Source: Hyaloscypha bicolor E (taxonomy: Eukaryota > Ascomycota > Leotiomycetes > Helotiales > Hyaloscyphaceae). From it: a stretch of DNA of 64,000 bases. Positions 10,440 through 21,426 of this stretch are shown piece by piece. Numbering within the stretch: position 1 is the first letter of the stretch; each line of letters starts with the position of its first letter. The stretch lies in assembly GCF_002865645.1 (NCBI RefSeq), contig NW_020194684.1, positions 2,419,854 through 2,483,853 of the forward strand. The letters run 5' to 3'. A program made the position numbers and the translations under genes. The notes under the pieces are model-generated. The model had not been told where the DNA came from. It did not search any database and saw only the letters and a program-made list of their open reading frames with translations.

Positions 10440-13400
10440 TAATTATATAGTATTCGTATTAATTAGGTACTTGAGAGTATTTATTAGCTTCGATTTCGTT
10501 ATAGAATCGGCAGGATTTAATTCTTTCTTAATCTATTTAACTTCTATAATCTCTTATTATTTATATATCTGGTAAAGATATATTATATTAATTATTAGAT
10601 ACTTTTCTCGAGTGGTTCCTAATTTAATAAGATATTTATATAATAACTTCGAATTTATATAGACTACTAGTAATAGTTCTATTTCTAGTATTCTATTAAT
10701 TATAGATTTGACTAAAGCGCCTATATTAAAGCTATAAGCCATATTATAGAGTTCTAAAGCTAGAATATTTCTAGTAACTCTTTTGTATTTAGTAGAGAAC
10801 TAGTAGATAATATTAGTATATCTAGTTCTATTTATTAGAACTAGAATATATCTGATTTGGGAAAAGAGATCTCTATTATTTGCAAATGAAATATCTATAA
10901 AAATAATTAAATATAAGAACTTCTTTACTAGCTTTATAAATCTTAGTCCTCTAGTAGTATTCTCAATTTACTATTAAATATACTTATTAAATGCCTTTAT
11001 ATTAGTTTCCGAGAGTTTAATAGCTTAAGTAGTAATTAATAAATTATATAAAGCTTCTGGTTAATAGACTAATATAATATATACTCCTCTAATATATTAG
11101 GTAATATATTAGTCCTTAATAAAGAGATCTTAATAAATAGTATCCCTACTACTTATAGTAGTAGTATTCTTTATAGAAATAGTTCGGAGGTTTTTATACT
11201 AGTATTCTTATATAAGGATAATTCTAATAGTATTTATATAAATAATACTTCTATTAAACTTGAGATTATAGTTAATAGTAAGGCATTTATATTTCTTAGC
11301 CAAGAACTTAGCCTTTTAGAGCTTTAGTTACTCTATTTTTACAAAATTATTATTTCTAATAAATAGGGTATTATTAGTTTAAAGGCTAATAATTCCGAAG
11401 GATTACTTATTATAGAAGAGGCAAGGGTTATAAGTTAACTATTCTATAGAAAGCTCATTAATATAGTAGGAATAGTAAGTCTTAAACTAGTAGTTCCTAG
11501 CTTCCGGTATACTATATAGTAGTTTTATAATCTTTAGAACCGAATTATTATTTAGATTTAGTTCTTTAGTAAGCTTATAAGGTGAGTTAATATAAAAATT
11601 ATAGTTAAGTAAGGTTATTAATTGGATATAAGCTTATAAGATATTATATAAATATAGCTCTATAATATCTATTATTATAGTAGTAATACTAAGGATAATT
11701 CTCTGGCTAATATATTAAATAGTAGGCGATTATATTAATACTATATGTTTTTTACTATTATTATAAGCCTGGATAATTAGTCTCGATTTCTTAAACTCTC
11801 TTTCTATACTTTTATTCTTGATCTTATTAATAAACCGGAAGTTGAAAATATATACTTCCTTTAGTATCTGAGATCTGGGAATAACCTCAAATATACCCTT
11901 TTCTAGGAGGCTAGTAATTTCAACTTAATAGGAGTTCTTATACAGGTTATTATCTTATAGGAATACCGTAATATCCGGATTCTTATAAGGGTATCCTCTG
12001 CTATACTTTAGTAGAATAGCAGGAATACCGTAATATCCGGATTCTTATAAGAGTATCCTCTGCTATACTTTAGTAGAATAGCAGGAATAGTAGGAGAAAT
12101 TATACCTGTATTACCTTTAGCTTTACTATAGAGTTTGGGAACAGGTTCAGGTTCAGGGCTATTAGTAATAACTTTAATATCTCTTATATAAAAGGGCTTT
12201 ATAGAGGTTAAACGGAAGGTAATATTACCATATAGTAGAGCTAGTATATAGTTCTTCCTATTAATGGCTACTAGCTTATATAGCCCATTTCAATTACCAG
12301 ATTAACTAGTATTTCCTTTATATTATATGAGAATATCCGAATTTAAAGGAAATTTATAGATATTAGTAATACTGGAACCATTTCGGGTATTTAGGGTATT
12401 TGTAATCTGGTATCTAGCTTAAAGCTTCTGAATTTCTACTATTGCCTTCTTAAGTACTATTAATTACTATAATATAGTTAGTAATAGGGTATTATATTTG
12501 GTTATTCGGGGTAAAGTATTATAAACTAAAAGGGTTAGGATAATACTATTAGGTCTAGCAGAATTATTAATAGCCTTAAAAGCTATTTAGAATATAGTAT
12601 CCTTATTAATTCTATTAATTTTGGCTATAATAATAAGATAAGTATATTAAATCAGGCTATAGTAATATTCTATAATTCTAATAGAACTATAAGCTTCTAT
12701 AGAGACGATTTTAATCTTAGTTCCTATAATATTTATAAGCTAAGCGAACTTCTTACTAGTAAACTGCTTTCCGGTATTTACTATAATCTAATCGGGAGGG
12801 CCTAAATAGGTATTAATCTAATACTACTTTAGGGTATCCCAAATATATAATATACTAATATTTTAAAGCCATTAGCTAGCTTAATATCTAGTACCTTTAT
12901 TAATAATATAGAGTATAGGCTTACTGGAAATATAGAAAATATTAATAATAATAGAGTAGTTAAAGCTAATATTATCTCTTAGATTAAACTTAAATTATTC
13001 CGGTAATTATCCGAATTTCTAGTATTACTTATAGTATTTTATAAGGTACTTAAGGGCTTCTATATTAATATTATAGCCTGCTTATTCTAGTATATTTCGA
13101 AGCTTACTAATAAATAGATAACCAAAACGGTAATATAGATATTATAATTCGATCTCTATAAGAAAATAGGGATTATAAATAAAGAATTCGGAAATAAAGC
13201 TTTATAGAATAGTATTCCAAAACAGGAAAAAGTATCTAAAACATTATATTATAGATATAAAGCATTTATTAGAAGTAATAAGATAATTAGTAAAATTATT
13301 AAAATAGACTCCTAGCTTGTCTATATTAGTCAAGCTAAGTAAAAATAGAGTTTTTATAGGTATAATATAGAATTATACTTATCTAATTAGTATTCTTATT
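10440..13400 (-). pseudogene. pol: Copia pol relic (integrase, RT, RNase H)
   Basis: Minus-strand polyprotein fragment. The integrase core is near 12860-12640 with a GPPDQIIVNTGKQF-like segment, where the catalytic Asp is now Asn. The RT is at about 11850-11300, with the catalytic Asp pair reading NN in LQTNNTLF (about 11361-11390). RNase H is at about 10900-10480. The longest stop-free piece (10742-10557, 61 codons) matches the fungal Copia RNase H phrase SLYxxLxKLGTTxEKxL. These are the enzymes for cDNA synthesis and integration in the virus-like particle. Every catalytic change seen is Asp to Asn, i.e. G-to-A. A 62-bp tandem duplication (11960-12083) adds a frameshift. Confidence 0.8.
11960..12083. 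repeat. 62-bp tandem duplication inside Copia pol
   Basis: Two head-to-tail units (11960-12021 and 12022-12083) differ at a single base. The unit length is not a multiple of three, so it shifts the pol frame between integrase and RT. The near identity means the duplication is younger than most of the mutation in the element. Confidence 0.9.
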
Positions 13401-13699
13401 ATTATAGATCTAATAAAGGATATAGATCTAATACTAAACTAGATATTAACTTGACCTTTAGTAGTTTTATTAAGTTAGATACTACTATTAGTCTGCTATA
13501 AAGCTTGGAATTAGTTAGAACTAGTAGTTGAGAATCTAAAGGCTCCGGTATTAATTATAACTTTATAAAAGTAGTAAGTATTATATTTAAATATACTATT
13601 AACTATAAATATCTGGATATCTTTTATTTATTTAATAGACTCTAAGGTATGGTTTTCGTCTATTATCTGGTATATAAGGGAAAGGGAAATAAGGTTATC

Positions 13700-15600
13700 T
13701 ATAAGGGTATTAGTTATAGAAATAGTAGGAGCAGGGACTATAGGAGCGGCTAGAAAGCTCTTAATAGAAGTGAAATAGGAATTAGAGTAATATTTCTTTT
13801 CTTTATCTATTTCTGCTAGTAAGACTTTAAAAGTATTACTTACTAGTTTATCCTTATTACTCTTATTATCTTCTTTTCCTTCGAATTCGGTAATATACTA
13901 TATATAAGTACTACTAAAGCGTTTATTAAAGTTATAGGTATTTCGGGATCTAAATTAGTAAATATTTCTATTCTTGAATTGAGTCTTCTTAGTCTCTTAT
14001 TCCTCTGGTATATATTTCTATAAGTAATATTCGGGTCTCTTATATATAAAATACGACTTTGGAATATAATTATTATAATTATAGGGCTTGAAGTAGTTAT
14101 TATAGATTCCAAAGTTATAACTGGATCTATATTAATAATTTCCGGATAGATAGTAGTTTAGAGAATTTTGAGAATAGTATTATTAATTAGTAAAATAGGT
14201 TTCGGTAGTAATTTATTACTTCTTTTTATAGGTAGTAATAGATAATTAGAGCTTATTAATAAGCTAGCCGAGATTATTAGGAGAGTCCGAAACTATATAT
14301 TAGTATACCGGTAAGCCTTAATAGGAAGTAATAATTTTATTATATAGAAATTTGGTATTTTATAAGGTAAGAGTAAGACTATATTATAATTTATATAGGT
14401 TATTAATTAGTATTTGGACAAGCTTAAATATTGTCTTTTTAGGGTTCTTTATTATTATAATTACTAAAGTAATAGTATTTCATTTATCTAAATTTTAATA
14501 ATAGAAACCGGGGTTTTTAAAGAAGCTATAGATATTTATATAGGCCTCTTTATATATATAACTCGAGAGCTAGTTATTATAGAAATAGTCTTGTACTAGT
14601 TCCTTTAATATAGTAGGAAAAGCTCTTGCTAGTACCTCTTCTGAGAACTCTATATATTAGTAAATATTAAGGAAAATAGTAAGTTTATAATTAAAACTAC
14701 TATTAGTTCTATTATACTTCTATATTTTGGAATATATCTTTATTACTTCTCTAATAAGCTTCCTAGCAGAAATAGTAGATACTAATTAATAGTAGTTCGG
14801 GTTTGGTAGTAATACTAGTAGTAATAAAGGTAGAAGTAGTAGATAGCCTTAATTTAAAGAAAGTAAATAGATAGCTTGATTTCTCGATTGAGATTATCTA
14901 GTTCTCTTATATCTAGTTCTATCTAGAATAAGATAAACTAATATAATAGGTTCCTAAAGAAGATCTATTCTAATTAGATTATTATTAATAATATTAGCTT
15001 TATTCTATATATTTTTTATTTTTTCTTAGGCAAGATTAATAAAGAATTATATAATAGTAAGGTTTCTATAGTTTTATTTAATATAGATACTATTATACTA
15101 AAGTTAGACTCGAAGATTTTATATAAGTATATAATTAATTAGACTATATACTATAGTATTAAAGTTTTTGAAATTATCCTAGAATAGATTCTATAGATTA
15201 TTATTACTCTTCCTATATAAGGTATACTAATATATCTTAGTAGTTATATATTCCTAAAGTTTAGCCTTTATTATAGTTATCGGGTTAATACTATTCTCCT
15301 ATTTCTTAATTAGTTTCTTTCTCTTATTAGTATCTATACTAAACCGAGTTCAGGTTCTTTCTAGTATATATATATGATTTATAGTAAGAGGGGTTTAAAA
15401 GTAAGATAGTTTATAATAGGTTTATAGAAAGGGTTTAGTAATAAAGATATTCAGATACCTGGTTTAGATACCAGATATCCCAGATATCTAGAGATATTAT
15501 AGGTATTAAAGTAAATATTTTGCCCTTAAATATTTCGTCTATAATAAGAAATTTAGGAAGTGAAATATTATAATTCCGGAAGGATCTAAAGCTCGAAGAA
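13700..15600 (-). pseudogene. gag: Copia gag relic
   Basis: The minus-strand region between the 5' LTR leader and the integrase part. A stop-free piece of 89 codons (14112-13843) is basic and consistent with the nucleic-acid-binding C-terminal part of Copia Gag, but I see no intact zinc knuckle. Assignment rests on its position in the element and on composition. The start is not defined. Confidence 0.45.
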
Positions 15601-15975
15601 CTTAATTTAATAGTAAAATCGAAGTAGTAATTAAATGGCTTTAAGGATATATATAGGATATATATTCCGGAAAGAAGGTCTTATAAATACGGGTATTATA
15701 TAAATAGAAAAGATAGTTTCCAAAAAAGTAGTCTTAGAACTAAAAGAAGTTGGTTTTAAAGAATAGTAGAAGTTAAATAGATAAATAGTTAAATAGCTAA
15801 CTATTTATTAATTAGTAAGAACTAGATATCTTCTCTATAGGCTACTAAATACTTTTATAAAGTTAATAAGTAGTTTCCTCCTTTAATATAGAATAGACTA
15901 GATTTGTCTTAGGCTACTAAATGCTTTTAGGACTAATCTAAAATCTTCTCTAATCTATATATATAAACTAATTAG

Positions 15976-16276
15976 TATTGGTTTACTAGGAATATATAGT
16001 ACTATTATATAGGTATAGAAGTACTATTTATATAAGGTTAGTAAAGTTATTATTATTTAGAAGTAGGAATTATAGTATTATAGTATTAATATATAATCCC
16101 TAAATCTACTAAGCCTAAAGGGGTCTAGTCTACTAGTCGAGTTACTAATAGGATATAAGGTTATATAACTATATCCCGTATCTCATATCCTATTACCCAT
16201 ATCCTATTACTTATATCCCGTATCCGTATCCCCGTAACTATATATATAATTCCCCAAAAGAATAGCTATACTAATA
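15976..16276 (-). repeat. Copia 5' LTR
   Basis: A 301-bp direct repeat of 9903-10202, with differences mostly C/T or G/A. Its outer end abuts the target duplication ATAAC at 16277-16281. Confidence 0.9.
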
Positions 16277-17390
16277 ATAACTTATTCCGAAATATCTTAA
16301 ATAATTAAATATTAGTAACTAGCTCGAAAAAAGAACTAGCTATATTTCAAGAATTAATAATTAATTAAGAAGATATAATTATATTTAATTAGAAAAGAAA
16401 TAGGAAAAGTTTATAAAAAATATTAGTCTATTTATTTTAATTAAGACTATTAAATATAAAGCCTAGTAAGAGAAAGAATTTCCCATATCCTAAAGCTTCT
16501 AGTACTAGTAATAGTAAAAATACTATTAGAATATCTAGATTATAAAGTTCTTAAGAAATATAATAGATCTTACTAAAATCTATAGTTCTTAGTTATAAAA
16601 AAGATTACTAGAACTTATAAACTAATTAATACTACTATAAAAATGAATTTAGTAACCTTATAAAATATTAAACTTATTTCTATTTACTAATAAGATCTCG
16701 AAGAAATTTATAAGCATATATTTATATCTCTCTAATTAATTTCTTTTTTAGATATAATAACTTATATTAGTACTTGATAATAAAGATTTAATTATATTTA
16801 TAATATTTCTAAGGCTACTAAAGAATAATTATATTATTTCAGGGAATTATTAATTATCGTTATATAGTTATATAAGTTATTATAACTATTCTAAAGAATC
16901 TATTTCCTAAAATCGCTAATATTTATTAATAATATTAGAATTAAGAGACCCTTATATAGACTATAATAAATAGCTTATTTTATCCGCGAATTCGGTATTT
17001 TATATTTAAATACACACTTTTAAAACTCTAGATATAACCCTGCGATAGAATAAAAAAGGCCAGCAGCTAATATAAGAGAAAAATACGCGAGTTCTGATTA
17101 TAATAATATAGTTAGTTATTAGCTTTATTTATAAAGTATTTAGAAAAAGCCCCTTTTAAGATTCAGGTGAATTTACTTAAGATCTTAAAATAGAAGTCAT
17201 TTCATGAATAGTTATAATTAAAGGGCAACGGTATTTAATTAGAATGTATTACTGTTACTATTATATTTAAAATTAAGAGCGCTTTATAATTATTTTAACT
17301 AAACCGTAATTTATTACCTTAAATAAGGAAAAAGTATAATATGGAACTTAGAATAATAAATAAAAGTAAGCCTATATAAAATTCTTTAAG

Positions 17391-17655
17391 ATTTTATAGT
17401 CTTCTTTGAAAAAAAAAAAAAAAAAAAAAAAAAAATAATATGATAAGTATAATAGAATCATCATTGAGAATGATATTTTATAGTAGTTTTTATAATAATC
17501 ATTAATTATTCATGAATCCAAGAATTTATTATGAACTAAATTTTTCGTTCTATCAACTTAAATATTGTGATCATTATTTTATTAGATCTCCAAATATCCT
17601 TCTTAGGTATCGGCGAAATAGAATCGTTATGATATTATATATAAAGCATAGTCTT
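17391..17655. other. Replacement patch with A27 run inside E1 RT
   Basis: E1 and E2 align up to CTTTAAG (17390 and 44003) and again from AATAGTTAG (17656 and 44484). Between these points E1 has 265 bp unrelated to the 480 bp in E2, and E3 supports the E2 version. The patch has 27 consecutive A (17409-17435) and keeps TG and CA dinucleotides, unlike its surroundings. It could be a repair filler, a retroposed tail or an assembly error. Confidence 0.65.
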
Positions 17656-17884
17656 AATAGTTAGTAATAGAGCTTAATACTATTAGAATAGTATCTATTA
17701 AGTAGAAAATTCAAATAAAAGAAACGGTTCCGGTTTAGTTATATAATATTATTTTAAGGAATTTAATTCCTAAGACTTTTACTAGATATTTAAATAATAG
17801 TATTTAGTTACTAGAAATTAATAATTAAAGTCTTATTATATCTAGAAGCAAATTAGTAATATTAAAAAATAATAAAATCCGGAA

Positions 17885-17920
17885 GTTATATAATAAAGGC
17901 TATAGCCTTTTATATATAAC
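17885..17920 (+). repeat. 36-bp near-palindrome inside E-family pol
   Basis: The same palindrome as in the LTR, found between the RNase H and integrase parts of pol. It is present at the matching place in E2 (44712-44747) and inverted in E3 (62572-62607), so it was in the family ancestor. The flanks differ from the LTR flanks immediately outside the 36 bp. Confidence 0.75.
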
Positions 17921-19540
17921 CTCTAGTAAAATAGTAAATAATAATACTAACTCTTATACTTTATTTAATAACCTAACTATTTTACTAGATTTTTTAGATA
18001 ATAGCTATTCCAAATAATATTAGAATATTATATAATATCTTATAATATTCTTTAGACTAGAAGAAATATCTAGAACCAAGTTTTAAAAATTAAATAGGAA
18101 AGCTTTAAATTATAATATAATAAATTAATTATTATAGAAAGTTATATCTAAAGTATACCTATCTTAACTTATTATTAATAATTAAGAATAAAGGGAAATT
18201 ATTATTAAAGAGCTATATAATAAGATTAGATATATTAGAAAAGAAAGTACTTTTTACTTAATAGCTAGTTACTATTACTAGGAAAGTTACTATAACTATA
18301 TATAGAAGTATATTAATACTTATAAAGTCTATTAGTATAAGAATAAAAGAAAATAAGAAGAAGCTTTATATTTAATAAAAGCTATATTTCTTTTTTATTA
18401 CCTTGGGATTAATATAATTAAATTACTAGACTATAAAGAATATAACTTATTAGTTATTACTAGAAACAACTTCTCAGGATAGATTAAAGCTAGATCTTTA
18501 AAAAACCTAACTAGTAAAAAGGTTACTAAGTTTATTTAAGAAGAAATTATTTATAGATATAGTTTATTTAGATAGCTTAAAATAAATAGTAGATCAGAAT
18601 TTAAAGAAATAGTAATTTAGGAACTTAATAAGCTAGGAATTAATAGAATTATTATTTTGGCCTATAATTCCAAAGAAAATAGTATAATTAAAAAAGGATA
18701 TTAACTAATTATTTAAGTATTTATAGTATTTATAATAAATAAAAAGAAGCCTTAAATAGATTTATTACTATATATTCTATTTACTAACTAAGTTATTATA
18801 TATAAACTAACTAGATTTACTTTCTTTTATATAATTTATAATAGAGAAGTAATACTACTTATAGAAATATATTTTTTAATCTAGAAAATATTTAAATAAA
18901 ATAAAGTTTATAATAGAGAAATACTTCTAGAAATATAAATAAAATAAATATAAATAAGAAATAAAAATATTAAAAAAGCCAGAATAAAAAAGAATAGATA
19001 ATACTAAAAGAAAAAGATATAATTTAATACTATTTACTAGATTTATTTAAAGCCTATTTCCGAAAAGAATCTAGTTCTTATATATAATATTAAATTAATA
19101 AATTAAAACAAGTTAAAAAATATAAAGCTATTATATTACTAGCTTAGCCTATATAAAATAAGATATATGAATTAACTAAAAGAATACTATATACTAGAAG
19201 AACTTAATAGTATTATATTCTAAAGAATATATACCGGGAATTAACTTAAGTAATTTATTAAAAGAAATAAATTCTAGTATTTCCCTAAAAATAAAGTTAA
19301 TAATAAATATATACCTATAAATAAATATTTTAAAATAAATATAGAACTAGAAAGAAAAGTAATTATAAAGTACTATAAGTAAAATAGTATTTAGAAAATC
19401 GAGAAAGCTATTAGTATTATTATATATATTCTAGAGTTACCGGAATTAGAGAAAGTAAAATATATTTCTTTTATAGAAAATTAGAAGGAAGTATTTAATA
19501 ATAGAAGCTTTTCTTAACCTAAAGCAAAGTTTATTATATT

Positions 19541-21426
19541 TAATTCTTTATATATCTTTTATTTTTTTCTTCTAACTAATATTTATAACTTTTAGAAAAT
19601 ATTATTATTAAACTATTATTCTGGAAATTAGATAAGCTTTACTATTACTTATTTCTTACTATTATCTAATTATTATTACTAGATAGTATTCTTAATATAT
19701 AAAATTCTATTACTAGATCTTGGGAATTAAATATAAAGAATTCCTTTTAGTATAAAAATAAATAGGGAATTAAGAGATTATTTTATAAACTCTTAACTCT
19801 AAACTATAGTAATAGATAGTAATTATATTTAGAATTAGAGAAAAAAGAAAAAAAGAAAGAAGATCTTTTATATATATCTTACTAAACTAGAAATCTTTTA
19901 AAGGCTTTATTTATCTTTTTAACTAGCTATTCTTATAGCTTATACTAGTCTAAAGCTTAACTATAATATCTATAGATCTCGACTTTAATTTAAACTATTA
20001 TTATAAGTTTTCTTATAATACCTAAATAAACTTTCTAATTAAGAGTTACATATAAATAGAATAGCTAAACTAGAAGCCTTATAAGAGGAAAAAGAAACCT
20101 TATTAAATCTAATAGTTATTTCCGAAAGTACTTAATAATATGTAATTCTGGGAATTTATTAGATATTAGATAAACTAGATCTGCCTATTTAAAGCCTATT
20201 TCATATTAGAAAACCTACTTTCTCTTTAATATAACTATAACTACTTTTAAAACTTATACCGAAGCTTAGTTAGTATATTATATATTCTTACTTCTATATA
20301 AAGAGAACTTCTCCTATATAAAACCTATTTCCTAATTAAGATACTATTTTATTACTAGAAATTAATTATTTCTTTAAAAAGCTAGTATAATTTACTAATT
20401 CTTATTATTAATCTATTTCTTACTATTAAATATTATCTAAATAATTCCCATATTCTTAATACTAATTTAAAATACCTAATCTTTTTATATTCTATATTAA
20501 CTTTAATATTAATTATTTCAAACTTAATAATAATATTATAAATCCTATTTATACTATTTTATAATTCTCTTTTTTATATATTCTAATACCTTTAGTATTA
20601 CTTTTATTAATATAAATATTATTTTAAAGTCCTAAATAACTAAATAGTTTTATACTATTTAAAGTTAACTCTAATAAAATAATTATTAAATAAATATAAT
20701 TAGCTTTTAGAAAAGATATAAATTAGTTTCAGAAAAAGTAATATTTTATTCTAAGTTATTTCTTAATTCTATTATTCTAATTTCTTTTCTATTAATACTT
20801 ACTTTATATTTTCCCTAATATCTTTAGTATATTTATATATCTTATCTTTTATATATTTCCTATATTATTTCTTTTCTTTTATATTATTTTTTAAGTTAAT
20901 AGGAATATCTCTAAATAAATAAGGAATTAGGATATACCTATATTATGAAATTTTCGTTATTTCCTTTTATATTCTAATACTTTAGATACTATTACTATAT
21001 TTATATTTCTATTATATTACTTTCTTATTTCTCTATTATTACTATTTAGTTTAATCTGCCTTAATTATTTCCTTAATTATATTCTCTTAAGTATATATAT
21101 TTATATTCTTTTCCATAATAAAAGCCTAATTTTATATTTTATTTTCTATAATTATTTCTAATTTATAATTATATTACCTTAAATATATCTAATTATTATA
21201 CTTACTTTCCCTATTATATATACTACTATTTTAGCTTTGTTTTCTTACTAGAAAGAAAGAAAAACTCAAATATATATAATATATTTATATAATTTAAGAT
21301 TATTCTAATTTATTCTTTATTTTAGAATATACTTAAAAGAAATTCTTATAATCTTAAGAATCTTTAATTCTATAATCTATAACTATTATATTAATAATAT
21401 CTTTATAACTTATTAAGAATAATAAA
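19541..21426 (+). other. Spacer between integrase and the extra ORF
   Basis: About 1.9 kb of the E element with no convincing long frame. A short Glu/Leu-rich coding-like stretch (LEALQEEKETLLN near 20070-20110) is the only hint of protein. The matching regions are 52850-54701 in E2 and about 59280-61100 in E3 (inverted). It may be an untranslated leader for the downstream frame. Confidence 0.45.

Larger units (their letters stand above)
9903..16276 (-). mobile_element. Copia (Ty1-type) LTR retrotransposon nested in E1
   Basis: A 6374-bp element on the minus strand with ~300-bp LTRs (9903-10202 and 15976-16276). The plus-strand ends read TATTGGTTTACTAG and ACTAATA, i.e. mutated TGTTGG...CCAACA. 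It is flanked by the 5-bp duplication ATAAC (9898-9902 and 16277-16281). In E2 the same site is empty and carries ATAAC once (42937-42941), so the boundaries are exact. The order on the minus strand is LTR, gag region, integrase, RT, RNase H, LTR, which is the Copia arrangement. All domains are broken by TAA/TAG. It inserted just upstream of the E1 RT core. Confidence 0.95.
16282..19540 (+). pseudogene. pol: E1 pol, RT-RNase H-integrase relic
   Basis: Resumes after the Copia insertion. A KAWQEKEFPI-like phrase at 16459-16490 (one stop read as Trp) marks the N-terminal RT segment of a fungal Gypsy pol. The integrase zinc-binding part (about 18240-18350) has YKVYQ where CxxCQ is expected. The integrase core follows at about 18425-18710. 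The catalytic triad positions read N (in ITRNNFSG), N (in INSRSEFK) and K (in IIKKGYQ) in place of D, D and E, all explained by G-to-A. The enzyme once copied and inserted the element and is dead in this copy. A 265-bp foreign patch (17391-17655) replaces the RT end. Confidence 0.8.

Noticed and set aside
10557..10742. 61-codon minus-strand open frame as a small gene
   Set aside because: It is the longest stop-free piece of the Copia RNase H relic; its start is an internal Met.
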